NCBI RefSeq assembly: GCF_018070325.1 | Contig: NZ_JAGPXY010000024.1 | Span: 26,952-90,951 of the forward strand | Source of the DNA: Micromonospora sp. H61 | Lineage (GTDB): Bacteria > Actinomycetota > Actinomycetes > Mycobacteriales > Micromonosporaceae | DNA length: 64,000 nucleotides | Direction: 5' to 3' | Shown: positions 50,549-59,250 of the stretch, piece after piece | How the letters are laid out: every line of letters starts with the position of its first letter | Position numbering within the stretch: the first letter of the stretch is position 1 | Made by a program: the position numbers and the translations under genes | Notes under the pieces: generated by a model | Database searches by the model: none | The model's input: only the letters and a program-made list of their open reading frames with translations | What the model was told of the DNA's origin: nothing

Positions 50549-51178
50549 TCAGCGTCCGGCCATCGCCATCGGCCGCTTGCCGTTGCTCATTCCCGCCATC
50601 TTGATCATGCCCTTCGAGGCGCCCTTCATCCCACCGGCGCGACCGAGCATCCCGCGGAACACCTGCCCGGGCTTCTGCTGCTCACCCATGTACGCGGTGA
50701 CCACGACCAGGGTCCCGGTCAGCGCCGGAATGGCCCACTGGAGCAGCTTCATCTGCCGCTGCGACGAGGCCACACTGGCCGGGGTCTGGTGGTTCGGCTC
50801 GGTGGCACCGCTCACCGACGGACCGCCGGCCTTCTCCAGCCGCATGCCGATCAACCGGCTGTAGCCGGTGACCGCCAGCGCGCCGATGGTCAACGCGGTC
50901 TTGATGGCGCTGGCCCGGCCCACGCCGGACTGGGCCGCCACCCGTGGGCTCTCGGTCACCAGCTCGCCGACGGCGCCGGCCAGGTGGGCGCCGATCGCGG
51001 CCGCGTTCACCGGTGTCCACTTGGACCATCCGGCCGAGGCGACCGGGAGCCGCTGGGTCGAGTCGCTGATTTTCGCAGCTGCGCCGTTGACGCCGAAGGC
51101 ACCCATGAGGGAGCCGCCAAACCAGGCCGCCAGGCCCAGATCGTGCATCGAGCGCAGTGCGGTATGCCGTTCGGACAT
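50549..51178 (-). CDS. Hypothetical membrane protein
   Basis: A 209-residue protein starting MSERHTALRSMHDLGLAAWF. Hydrophobic segments appear at about 14-33, 55-73, 90-108 and 148-166 (LLQWAIPALTGTLVVVTAYM), and the C-terminus is Gly/Met/Lys-rich (GMKGASKGMIKMAGMSNGKR). ATG at complement 51176-51178 follows GGAAGGGG by five bases. Similar proteins with SLMGAFGVNGAA are, as I recall, widespread in actinomycetes without known function. Membrane location is inferred. Confidence 0.65.
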   Translation of the reverse strand: MSERHTALRSMHDLGLAAWFGGSLMGAFGVNGAAAKISDSTQRLPVASAGWSKWTPVNAAAIGAHLAGAVGELVTESPRVAAQSGVGRASAIKTALTIGALAVTGYSRLIGMRLEKAGGPSVSGATEPNHQTPASVASSQRQMKLLQWAIPALTGTLVVVTAYMGEQQKPGQVFRGMLGRAGGMKGASKGMIKMAGMSNGKRPMAMAGR

Positions 51179-51375
51179 GTGATCCCCTTCCGCCGTGTCG
51201 GGCGGTGCGGCTTACCCGAGGGTCGGGCGGCTAACCCCGCCCCGGGCGGGCCGATCCGCGTCGTGGCGGGCCGCTACCGGACACCCGTGGCGTCGGCGGG
51301 TCGACCTGCCCCGGGCAGGAGTCGTTCGCCCGGTGGCGGGTAGTTCCCGAGTGACGCCGACGAGAGGGGAACGCG

Positions 51376-51546
51376 ATGTCGCAGCCGGACGAGAGCCGGG
51401 AGAAGACCCCCAAAACAGACGCGGTGCTCATGCACCCCGACAACGACCCACACCGGAACACCGCAGAGGTCGCACCCCGCAAGGAACACGCCGAGATCCA
51501 GGTGGAACGGGACGGTGAACTGGTGCCGCTGGACCAGGACGAGTGA
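51376..51546 (+). CDS. Small acidic hypothetical protein (56 residues)
   Basis: A 56-residue protein starting MSQPDESREKTPKTDAVLMH and ending IQVERDGELVPLDQDE. ATG follows GAGGGGA by five bases. The codons have the typical G/C third position. It is hydrophilic and charged, with a beta-like end. Its start, MSQPDES, resembles the MSQGPDE start of the protein at 19456, but the rest differs. No family recognised. It converges on the alpha/beta hydrolase gene with 19 bp between. Confidence 0.6.
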   Translation: MSQPDESREKTPKTDAVLMHPDNDPHRNTAEVAPRKEHAEIQVERDGELVPLDQDE

Positions 51547-51565
51547 GCCGACCGGCCGGTACGGC

Positions 51566-52429
51566 TCAGCGGGGCGGCAGGTCGCCGACGAAACCGGCGA
51601 TCCGCCGCGCCAGCGGGACGCTGGCGCGGACCCAGGTGAAGTGGTCCAACGTCGTACCGGCCTGCGCCACTGTGTACCGCTCCCGGGTCACCGGCGCGTC
51701 GACGAGCTTCGCGCAGAGGTGGTCCATGGTCTCGTGCGGGGTGAACTGGTCGTCGTCCACACTGACGGCCAGCACCGGGGTTCGTACCGCGCGGACGGCG
51801 GCCTCGGTGTCCGTACCGTCGAGCCGGGGGAATCGGCCGGTCCGCGCGGTGTGGGCCCAGTCGCGGATCACACCGCGTGCCTGCCGACCGCCGAAGCCCC
51901 AGCCCGGCCAGACCCCGAGCAGCGCCGCCGTGGCGGCGATCCCCTGGGTGTAGGGCAGTACGCCGAGGCCGCGCCGGCCCGGGTAGCTCCGCCAGTACGG
52001 GATGCCGACCGCCACCAGCGCCAACCCGTCCACCTCGCCGCTGCCGTGCAGGGCGAGGTGCAGCAGCGCGGCCTGCCCGCCGAGCGAGTGCCCGAGGAGC
52101 AGTCGGGTGCGTCCGTCCAGACGTGGCTTGAGGGCGGCCAGGACGGCGCCGACGTCGTCGGCCAGATCGGCGTAACCGTGCCGGTCCGCCCGACTCGGCG
52201 CGGGCGTGCTCGCCCCGGTGCCGCGCAGGTCGGCCACGGCCACTGCCAGTCCGGCGGCGCGCAGCGCGGCGGCGAAGGGCCGGTAGTACCTGGCCCGGAC
52301 CCCCATCGCGGGCCAGATCACCACCACCGGCGCGCCCGGCACCCCGGCCGGTTCCGGGTAGACCTGCACACCCAACCGGCCACCGTCGACGTCGACGAAC
52401 TCCTGCGCGTACTCCGGGTCCCCGTTCAC
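51566..52429 (-). CDS. Alpha/beta hydrolase (serine type)
   Basis: A 287-residue hydrolase with the serine nucleophile elbow GHSLGG in RLLLGHSLGGQAALLHLALH near residue 117. VVIWPAMGVRARYYRPFAAA takes the place of the usual HG oxyanion loop. A late DDDQFTPHETMDHL supplies an Asp, and TTLDHFTWVR supplies a His. The IWPAMGVRARYY start is typical of a group of uncharacterised actinobacterial and proteobacterial esterase-like proteins. GTG start at complement 52427-52429; no strong ribosome site seen. Confidence 0.83.
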   Translation of the reverse strand: MNGDPEYAQEFVDVDGGRLGVQVYPEPAGVPGAPVVVIWPAMGVRARYYRPFAAALRAAGLAVAVADLRGTGASTPAPSRADRHGYADLADDVGAVLAALKPRLDGRTRLLLGHSLGGQAALLHLALHGSGEVDGLALVAVGIPYWRSYPGRRGLGVLPYTQGIAATAALLGVWPGWGFGGRQARGVIRDWAHTARTGRFPRLDGTDTEAAVRAVRTPVLAVSVDDDQFTPHETMDHLCAKLVDAPVTRERYTVAQAGTTLDHFTWVRASVPLARRIAGFVGDLPPR

Positions 52430-52515
52430 CGGCCCAGCCTACGGCCTGACGTTACCGGCGGGTAGCAGCAGGCCGTCGGGTCCACGGCAGCAGGGGGGCG
52501 CTCGACGGACGCGAC

Positions 52516-52545
52516 GGAGGGCCCCGCCGAACGGCGGAGCCCTCC
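52516..52545 (-). terminator. Hairpin terminator after the SGNH hydrolase gene
   Basis: GGAGGGC and CCGCC pair with GGCGG and GCCCTCC around GAAC, with one mismatched pair. It lies 15 bases beyond the stop of the reverse-strand hydrolase gene. Confidence 0.85.
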
Positions 52546-52559
52546 GACGGACGCTGCGG

Positions 52560-53816
52560 TCAGGAGACCGAGATCGCCCCGTTGCTGGCCCGCACGCAGG
52601 CCACCGAACGGGCGCTGGTGGAGGCCGCGCCGCTCAGGCACTGGCCGAGCACCTGGTGCCCGGTGGCGTTCGGGTGCCACGACTCCTGGCAGGTCTGGAA
52701 GTAGGTGACGCAGGTGTTGGCGATGCGCTGGATGGCGATCTTGTCCTTGCCGGCGAGGCTGGTGACGAAGGTGCCGGTCGCGCCGTCCTGAAGCCGGATC
52801 GGAGTGGCCAGCGCGCCGCTCGGGCTGCTGGTCTGCTCGCAGAGCCGGGCACCGTTGAACGCCTGCTGCACGCTCAGGTACACCAGGTCGTCGGCGGGGA
52901 ACTCGGCGGCCAGAGTGTCCCGGGTGGACTTCACGATGCTGCCCAGGCCCTGGGAGAAGCGGTGCCCCGGCGCCAGGCTGGCCCGGTGGATCGGGCAACC
53001 GGCCGCGTACCGCTCGGCACCCAGGTCACGGAACTTGTCCCGGGTGTCGTCCCGGCTGTCCTCCTCGTGGAACTGCTGGTTCAGGTCCAGCGGCAGCGGG
53101 TTCGTGTAGTCCTGGAACACCACCCGGTGCTGCCCGTCCGCGTCCACCTGGTCGAGGGTGGTCAGGATCTGACGTACGGCCGCGGTGGTCTCCGCGGTCG
53201 CGGCGCTGAGCTGCGCGGCGGTGGCCAGGTCGGCGTCGCTGCACGGCTTCTGCTCCACCGGCCCGTTCAGGTACGCCCAGAACTCCCACCAACCGGTCCA
53301 GGCGTCGGCGATGAACCGGTTGGCGCACTTCTCCGCGACGCTGCCGAAGGTGAACGAGCTGTTGTTGGAACCGAGGCCGATCAGCACCAGGTCGATGTCC
53401 TGGGTCTGCGCGACAGCGCGCAGCTGACTCAGCTGCGAGGCGACGGTGCGACCGTTGGTCCGCGCCTGGGAGGCGTTGGCGATGTCGTGTGGCTGACCAC
53501 CGGAGCAGGCCAGGTTGAACCGGTTCTGGATGCCCGGCAGGTTGGCCTGGTTGAGCGAGGCGTTCGCCGAGCGGTGGCAGAAGAACGCGTTGTTGTTCGC
53601 CGCGGTCCAACCGGGGAAACCCTGGCTGACACCGTTGGCGTCGACGACCGGGGTGTACGCCCCGGCGCCCTCGCCACTGATGAAGCTGTCCCCGAGTGCC
53701 ACCGCGGCGGTGGGCAACGCGGCGGACGCGGGTGCGGGCAGCGCGACGGCGGTCGACAACGCGGCCATGGCGATCGTTAGTCCCGCGGCGAGCGCGGTAC
53801 GCCGGAACCTGGGCAT
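52560..53816 (-). CDS. Secreted SGNH/GDSL-family hydrolase
   Basis: A 418-residue secreted enzyme. ATG at complement 53814-53816 begins a signal peptide (RRTALAAGLTIAMAALSTAV, cleavage after APASA, residue about 32). Block I is VALGDSFISGEGAG with nucleophile Ser. Block III-like GLGSNNSSFTFG supplies Asn, and SWHPNATGHQVLGQCL near the C-terminus supplies the catalytic Asp-x-x-His-type pair (here WHPNATGH). Several Cys suggest disulfides. It probably hydrolyses esters of polysaccharide or lipid outside the cell. A terminator follows. Confidence 0.87.
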   Translation of the reverse strand: MPRFRRTALAAGLTIAMAALSTAVALPAPASAALPTAAVALGDSFISGEGAGAYTPVVDANGVSQGFPGWTAANNNAFFCHRSANASLNQANLPGIQNRFNLACSGGQPHDIANASQARTNGRTVASQLSQLRAVAQTQDIDLVLIGLGSNNSSFTFGSVAEKCANRFIADAWTGWWEFWAYLNGPVEQKPCSDADLATAAQLSAATAETTAAVRQILTTLDQVDADGQHRVVFQDYTNPLPLDLNQQFHEEDSRDDTRDKFRDLGAERYAAGCPIHRASLAPGHRFSQGLGSIVKSTRDTLAAEFPADDLVYLSVQQAFNGARLCEQTSSPSGALATPIRLQDGATGTFVTSLAGKDKIAIQRIANTCVTYFQTCQESWHPNATGHQVLGQCLSGAASTSARSVACVRASNGAISVS

Positions 53817-53999
53817 GGGGCCCCCAACCATCGAAAGATGAAAGATTCTCTGAGAGCGCGATCAGATCACCCCGGCGCGACAGGCGTCAATGGCCCGTAA
53901 CAGATTCGTTCGACGAAGGACACGCGCCCGTAGGCATCACGGGCTACCGCGTCGAGACTGGACCCGCGCTCCGGGTAGTCGACCGCCCTCGGCGCGGAG

Positions 54000-54554
54000 T
54001 CAGCGACCGGTCGGGCGGCCGCGGCGGTTCAACAGGGCCGCGTCCACCGCGCCCAGCAGCGCGAACAGCCCCAGCGGCAGGATGATCACGGCCAGGAACG
54101 CCAGCACCACCGAGCGCAGCAACAGGCCCAGCCCGGTGCCCACCAGACCGGCGACGATCTGCACCAGCACACTGCCCACCGCGACCGTCCCGGCGAACCG
54201 CCACGGCGCGTCGGCGACGTCGGCCGGGGTGAGGGCCAGCATCGCGACGCAGATCAGCACGCCGACCACGCCGACGACGACCGCCGGCAGCACCACCGCG
54301 AGCACTGTGGGCAGGACCGGGAGGCGGACCGGCGCCCGGCGCAGGTCGCGTACCAGCAAGATGCCGAAGAGCGGGGTCGCGGCCGACATCAAACTCTGCG
54401 CAGTGCCCGAGAGTTCGGCGAAGGTCCGGTCGGCGGCATCCGCGACCAGCGCCACGGCGACCAGCAGCCCGGTCACCAGGGTGCCCACCAGCAGCCACCG
54501 CCGGGCCGGCGTACCGAGGGAGCGCCGCAGCGCGTCGCGAATCGTCTCGTCCAC
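54000..54554 (-). CDS. Hypothetical multi-span membrane protein
   Basis: A 184-residue protein starting (GTG, complement 54552-54554) VDETIRDALRRSLGTPARRW, with a GGAAGG ribosome site eight bases upstream. Four or five spans follow: WLLVGTLVTGLLVAVALVAD, PTVLAVVLPAVVVGVVGVLI, GTVAVGSVLVQIVAGLVGTG and FLAVIILPLGLFALLGAVDA. The arrangement resembles ABC-2-like permease fragments or small exporters, but no ATPase is adjacent. Function unknown. Confidence 0.65.
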   Translation of the reverse strand: MDETIRDALRRSLGTPARRWLLVGTLVTGLLVAVALVADAADRTFAELSGTAQSLMSAATPLFGILLVRDLRRAPVRLPVLPTVLAVVLPAVVVGVVGVLICVAMLALTPADVADAPWRFAGTVAVGSVLVQIVAGLVGTGLGLLLRSVVLAFLAVIILPLGLFALLGAVDAALLNRRGRPTGR

Positions 54555-54805
54555 CGCGAGCACCTTCCGACTACCGGTCGGGTGGGCGAGCCTACCGGAG
54601 GTGGTGCCTCTGCGTGATCCGGCGATCACGGCCGTACCGAGCTGCTCCTCGGGCTGTCACCGACCGTCCCGGTCGAGGCCCGCGTCCCGCACGTATGCGG
54701 CACCTCGTTCCATTTGTGCTCACGGGATGTGACAAGCGTGGACAGTGCCCGACACCGCTCTCTACAGTTCCTCCGTCTGGCTGTCTTACATCCACGGGGG
54801 TTGCG

Positions 54806-56911
54806 GTGGCCACTGGCCGCTCCATGCATGCTGTCCACATCCACAAACCGTCCATGATGCCCCGACCGTCCACGCGCGGCCTGCTCGCCGCCGGGATCGC
54901 GGCGTCCATCGGCGTCGCCCTGCTCGCCGCACCCGCGTCGGCGGCGCCGGCGGAGGGCGTCGCCGCGAGCGGCACGGCCGGCCGGGAGGCCGTCCAGGCA
55001 ACCGCCACGGCCACGCGCACCGGCCAGCGGGTGGAGGTCGTCTCCGCCCGCACGGAGTTGACCCAGGTCTTCGCCAAGCCAGGCGGGGGCTTCGTGTCCG
55101 AAACCGCCGCCGTTCCCCAGCGAATCCGTCAGAGCGACGGATCCTGGTCCGACGTCGACCTGTCCCTGCGGCGCGGCGCCACCGGCCTCCGACCGGCGGT
55201 CTCCCCGACCGACCTGGTGTTCTCGTCCGGAGGGCACGGTCCCGCGGCCACGCTGACCAGCGGAACGAGCGCGATGACGCTGGGCTGGCCGGGTGGGCTG
55301 CCCACGCCGACCGTGTCCAAGGACGCGGCCACCTACCCCGAGGTACTGCCCGGTGTGGACCTGGTGCTCACGGCGACCCACACCGGCTTCACCCATGTCC
55401 TCGTGGTGAAGACACCGCAGGCGGCGGCGAACCCGGCGCTCCGGGAGATCCGGTTCGACCTCGGCGGCGACGTGCGGGTCCGGCGGGAGGCCGACGGCTC
55501 GCTGCGGGCGCTCGCCGGCGAGACCGAGGTGGCGCGCGGCGCGGCGGCCGAGATGTGGGACTCGGCCGGCTCCGGCCGCTCGGCCCGCTCGGCGGCGACC
55601 TCGTCGCCGTCCGGCCCCGGCGCAGCCGCCCGCACCGCCCCCGTGGCGACCGCGGTCGACCCCGCCGGTGACCTCGTGCTGCGTCCGTCGCCGGACCTGC
55701 TCGACCCGGCCAAGGCCACCTTCCCGGTGTTCATCGACCCGGCCTGGTCCGCCACCCGCTCCCGCTGGGCGTACGCCACGAACAACAACTCCACCAACAG
55801 CGACACGACGGCCGCCCTGGTTGGCAAGAATGTCGATTCCGGCGTCACCTACCGCTCCTACTTCGAGTTCCCGATCGCGGCGCTGAGCGGCAAGATCATC
55901 AGGTCGGCCTCCGTCCAGGTGGGGGTGACCCACACCTGGTCCTGCTTCGACACCCCGACCTACCTCTACCAGTCGGCGGGCATCACGAGCACTCCTCGCA
56001 CCGCGTGGGCCCCCGCACTGACCACGCTGCGGGCTTCCGCAAGTTCGCACGTCCGCGCGACTGGCTGCGCCGACTCACCGCAACCGCCCATGACCGTGCG
56101 ATTCACCGGCAGCGTCGCCGCCGGCCTCAGCAGCGCCACGGCCGCTCACCTGTCCTCGATCACCTACGGGCTCTGCGCCTGTAGCGACTCGGCCGGGACC
56201 GGCGAGAGCACCCTGGACCGGTGGAAGAAGTTCGACCCGAGTACGGCGCGCCTGCTCGTCGACTACGACTCGGCGCCCACCCAGCCCACCAGCCTCCAGG
56301 CCGGCGGCGCCGCCTGCGTCGCGGGCGGCCGGGTCACCCGGACCACCCCGCCGACCCTCTCCGCCGTCTTCCCCGACGCGGACACCGGTCAGGTCCTCCA
56401 GACGTCGTACGAGCTGCTGGAGATCCCCGCCTCGGGCACCTACGACAGCTCCACCCCCCGGATGAGCCCACCGGCGGGCTCGACCGTGGTGGCCGGTGCG
56501 CGGTCCACCACGGCCGCGGTGACCGGCACTGCCAGCGGAAAGTCGTACGCGTTCCGGACGCGCAGCGACGACAGCTACGTGACCAGCCCCTGGTCGGCCT
56601 GGTGTGAATTCACCATCGACGACCAGCCGCCCACCGTGAGCGTCGACGCGGTCGCCACCCCCGCCCCGCCCGGGCAGCTCTACACCTACAAGGTGCGCTC
56701 GCCGGACCCGGACGTGGTCAGCTTCCGCTACGGCTGGAGCAGCCCGCCCACCGAGGAGGCGGAGGCCGGCACCAGCCTCGGCTACTCCGGCAAGACCGTG
56801 TCGGTGACCCTTGCCACGCCGGCGTACGGCACCAACACGCTGTACGTCGCCGCGGTGGACAGCGCTGGGAACGTCGGCCACGGCTCGCTTGTTATCGAGG
56901 TGGCACCGTAG
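54806..56911 (+). CDS. Large secreted protein resembling the N-terminal region of LamG/RHS-type surface proteins
   Basis: A 701-residue secreted protein. A signal peptide (RPSTRGLLAAGIAASIGVAL, ending AAPASAAPA) follows a short N-terminal extension from GTG 54806, which has GGGGG five bases upstream; ATG 54854 or 54857 could start it instead. The next ~250 residues (RIRQSDGSWSDVDLSLRRGA, GWPGGLPTPTVSKDAATYPE, VLPGVDLVLTATHTGFTHVL) are the conserved entry domain of actinobacterial LamG- or RHS-repeat proteins. A DNRLRE-like region (YRSYFEFPIAALSGKIIRSA) and two fibronectin-like domains follow. It ends with AVDSAGNVGHGSLVIEVAP, where longer relatives continue into LamG, RHS or toxin domains. 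Strong terminator downstream. Confidence 0.8.
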   Translation: MATGRSMHAVHIHKPSMMPRPSTRGLLAAGIAASIGVALLAAPASAAPAEGVAASGTAGREAVQATATATRTGQRVEVVSARTELTQVFAKPGGGFVSETAAVPQRIRQSDGSWSDVDLSLRRGATGLRPAVSPTDLVFSSGGHGPAATLTSGTSAMTLGWPGGLPTPTVSKDAATYPEVLPGVDLVLTATHTGFTHVLVVKTPQAAANPALREIRFDLGGDVRVRREADGSLRALAGETEVARGAAAEMWDSAGSGRSARSAATSSPSGPGAAARTAPVATAVDPAGDLVLRPSPDLLDPAKATFPVFIDPAWSATRSRWAYATNNNSTNSDTTAALVGKNVDSGVTYRSYFEFPIAALSGKIIRSASVQVGVTHTWSCFDTPTYLYQSAGITSTPRTAWAPALTTLRASASSHVRATGCADSPQPPMTVRFTGSVAAGLSSATAAHLSSITYGLCACSDSAGTGESTLDRWKKFDPSTARLLVDYDSAPTQPTSLQAGGAACVAGGRVTRTTPPTLSAVFPDADTGQVLQTSYELLEIPASGTYDSSTPRMSPPAGSTVVAGARSTTAAVTGTASGKSYAFRTRSDDSYVTSPWSAWCEFTIDDQPPTVSVDAVATPAPPGQLYTYKVRSPDPDVVSFRYGWSSPPTEEAEAGTSLGYSGKTVSVTLATPAYGTNTLYVAAVDSAGNVGHGSLVIEVAP

Positions 56912-56978
56912 TCGGGCCGCTGAGAGGCAACCGGTCACGGCGCGGCTAACGCGCCGAATCCGGACAGCAGCACACGAT

Positions 56979-57017
56979 GTCGGGGCCCGCATCCGCAACG
57001 AGGATGCGGGCCCCGAC
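56979..57017 (+). terminator. Strong hairpin terminator
   Basis: GTCGGGGCCCGCATCC (56979-56994) pairs perfectly with GGATGCGGGCCCCGAC (57002-57017), with a seven-base loop. It separates the secreted-protein gene from the topoisomerase genes. Confidence 0.9.
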
Positions 57018-57051
57018 TGCGGGGTGCCGTCATCGTGTCGCATCTGCCGGT

Positions 57052-57057
57052 TAGGCT
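57052..57057 (+). promoter_or_regulatory. Candidate -10 of the parE promoter
   Basis: TAGGCT predicts a transcript starting near 57064, after the in-frame GTG at 57035. This favours the TTG start at 57131. No convincing -35 is present. Confidence 0.4.
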
Positions 57058-57130
57058 CGCTGCGGCGCGCGCCGGCCGACTGACAGTTCGGACGCGGCAC
57101 CACACCGCCGAGACCGGGGAGTACGACCAG

Positions 57131-59188
57131 TTGACCGCAGAGCCTGACACCCTGTACGGGGCCGATGACCTCACCCACCTTGAGGGGCTGGACGCTGTCC
57201 GCAAGCGGCCCGGCATGTACATCGGTTCCACCGACAGCCGTGGCGTGGGTCACCTCGTCAACGAGATCCTCGACAACTCCACCGATGAGGGTGTCGCCGG
57301 TCATGCCAGCCACGTCGAGGTGATCCTGCACGCCGACGGCTCGGTGCAGGTCGACGACGACGGCCGGGGCATCCCCACCGACGTGCACGCCAAGTCCGGC
57401 ATCTCCGGCGTCGAGCTGGTGCTGACCCGGCTGCACGCCGGCGGCAAGTTCGGCGGCTCCGGCTACAAGACCTCCGGTGGTCTGCACGGCGTCGGCGCAT
57501 CGGCGGTCAACGCGCTGTCCCGCCGCTTCGACGTGACCGTCCGCCGGGCTGGCAAGATCCACGCGATGTCGTTCCGGCACGGCGTCCCGGGCATCTTCGA
57601 CGGCGACGGCCCGGACGCCCCCTTCACCGCCGGCCCCGGCCTCCAGGTGACCGGCGCCATGAAGCGCGGCCAGCACACCGGCACCTCGATCCGCTGGTGG
57701 CACGACGCCCGCTACTTCGAGACCGGCGCCGCACTCGACGTCGACGCCGTCCGGATGAAGCTGCGCAACACCGCGTTCCTGGTCCCCGGCGTGACCTACC
57801 TGCTGCGCGACCTGACCGGCGAGGCGCCCGCCGAGGAGCGGTTCCACTACCCCAACGGGCTCAGCGACATGGTGGACTTCCTCGCCCCGGCCAGCGACCG
57901 GCCGGTCTCCGGCACCCTGCTGGTCAACGGGGAGGGCACCTACCGGGAGAACGCCGCCGACGCCAACGGCGTCATGCAGTCCAACGTGCAGCGGCGCGCC
58001 GAGGTCGAGGTGGCGTTCCGGTGGGGCACCGGTTACGAGCGCACCGTCGAATGCTTCACCAACACCATCCGCAACGCGCACGGCGGCACCCACCGCAAGG
58101 GCTTCGAGCGGGCCCTCGTCCGCTCGCTCGCCGACGCGATCCGTAACACCCGCGGTCTGCTCAAGGCCAAGGAGGAGCCGCCCACCCTGGACGACGTCCT
58201 GGAGGGGATGACGGCGGTGGTGCACGTGCGGATCCCCGAGCCGCAGTTCACCTCGCAGACCAAGGACGAGCTCTCCACCACCGGCATCACCAAGGTTCTC
58301 CAGTCCCTGGTCGACGCGCACATCAAGGCATGGCTGGAGGACCGGCGCACCAAGGCCGAGGCGCGCACCGTCCTGCAGAAGATCGTCGACGCCGCCCGGG
58401 TGCGGCTCACCCAGAAGCAACAGAAGGACGCCGCCCGGCGCAAGACCGCCCTGGAGGGCGCGTCCATGCCGCCGAAGCTGGTCGACTGCCGGGCCACCGG
58501 CATCGACCGCAGCGAGTTGTTCATCGTCGAGGGCGACAGCGCGTTGGGAACGAGCCGGATGGCCCGTTCCTCGGAGTACCAGGCGCTGCTGCCGATCCGC
58601 GGCAAGATCCTCAATGTGCAGAAGGCCAACCTCCAGCAGGTTCTGGACAATGCCGAGTGCGCTGCCATCGTGCAGGTCCTCGGCGCCGGCTCGGGGCGCA
58701 CCTTCGACCTCTCGGCGCTGCGCTACGGCCGTGTGCTGATCATGGCCGATGCCGACGTGGACGGCGCCCACATCCGTACGCTGCTGATCACCCTGTTCGC
58801 CCGGTACATGCGGCCGCTGATCGAGGCCGGTCGGCTCTACGCCGCGATGCCGCCCCTGCACAAGATCACCACCAGGGGGCGCAGCCCGCAGACCGTCTAC
58901 ACCTACACCCAGGCCGAGATGGAGACGACGGTCCGCAAGCTGGAGAAGGCCGGCAAGCAGATCGTCACGCCCATCCCACGGTTCAAGGGTCTCGGTGAGA
59001 TGGACGCCGACGAGTTGTGGGACACCACGATGAACCCGGCCACCCGGGCCGTCCGCCGGATCACCCTCGACGACGTCGACGCCGCCGAACGCATCCTCGA
59101 GCTGCTGATGGGCGAGAAGGTCGAGCCGCGCCGCAACTGGCTCATCGACTCCGCCGACCGCGTCGACCGGGATGCGATCGACGCATGA
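57131..59188 (+). CDS. parE: Topoisomerase IV subunit B (ParE-type GyrB paralogue)
   Basis: A 685-residue ATPase subunit. GHKL ATPase: HLEGLDAVRKRPGMYIGSTD, NEILDNSTDEGVAGHA (catalytic Glu and Asn region) and GRGIPTDVHAKSG. Transducer: QTKDELSTTGITKVLQSLVD. TOPRIM: LFIVEGDSALGTSRMARSSE and MADADVDGAHIRTLLITLFA, which supply the Glu and Asp residues that bind Mg2+. The C-terminal FKGLGEMDADELWDTTMNP is characteristic. TTG at 57131 follows GGGGAG; GTG 57035 is possible but less likely. With ParC it forms a heterotetramer that decatenates and relaxes DNA using ATP. It is called ParE because it sits beside a ParC-like gene and not in a dnaA-recF-gyrB-gyrA cluster. Confidence 0.88.
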   Translation: MTAEPDTLYGADDLTHLEGLDAVRKRPGMYIGSTDSRGVGHLVNEILDNSTDEGVAGHASHVEVILHADGSVQVDDDGRGIPTDVHAKSGISGVELVLTRLHAGGKFGGSGYKTSGGLHGVGASAVNALSRRFDVTVRRAGKIHAMSFRHGVPGIFDGDGPDAPFTAGPGLQVTGAMKRGQHTGTSIRWWHDARYFETGAALDVDAVRMKLRNTAFLVPGVTYLLRDLTGEAPAEERFHYPNGLSDMVDFLAPASDRPVSGTLLVNGEGTYRENAADANGVMQSNVQRRAEVEVAFRWGTGYERTVECFTNTIRNAHGGTHRKGFERALVRSLADAIRNTRGLLKAKEEPPTLDDVLEGMTAVVHVRIPEPQFTSQTKDELSTTGITKVLQSLVDAHIKAWLEDRRTKAEARTVLQKIVDAARVRLTQKQQKDAARRKTALEGASMPPKLVDCRATGIDRSELFIVEGDSALGTSRMARSSEYQALLPIRGKILNVQKANLQQVLDNAECAAIVQVLGAGSGRTFDLSALRYGRVLIMADADVDGAHIRTLLITLFARYMRPLIEAGRLYAAMPPLHKITTRGRSPQTVYTYTQAEMETTVRKLEKAGKQIVTPIPRFKGLGEMDADELWDTTMNPATRAVRRITLDDVDAAERILELLMGEKVEPRRNWLIDSADRVDRDAIDA

Positions 59189-59209
59189 GTGAGCGACAGC
59201 GAGCGAATC
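59186..59209 (+). repeat. Short repeat overlapping the parE stop codon
   Basis: The parE TGA begins TGAGTGAGCGACAGCGAGCG followed by AATC, close to the sequence that begins at the stop of the gntR gene (8101-8124). Confidence 0.5.
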
Positions 59210-59250
59210 TTCGATGCAGCGCCCGTTCCGTTCCAGTGGAGAGCTGAGTC

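Noticed and set aside
56075..58861. A 928-codon open frame on the reverse strand across the end of the secreted-protein gene and parE
   Set aside because: It is antisense to parE, has no recognisable domains, and its length is explained by the strong third-position GC bias of the genuine forward genes.
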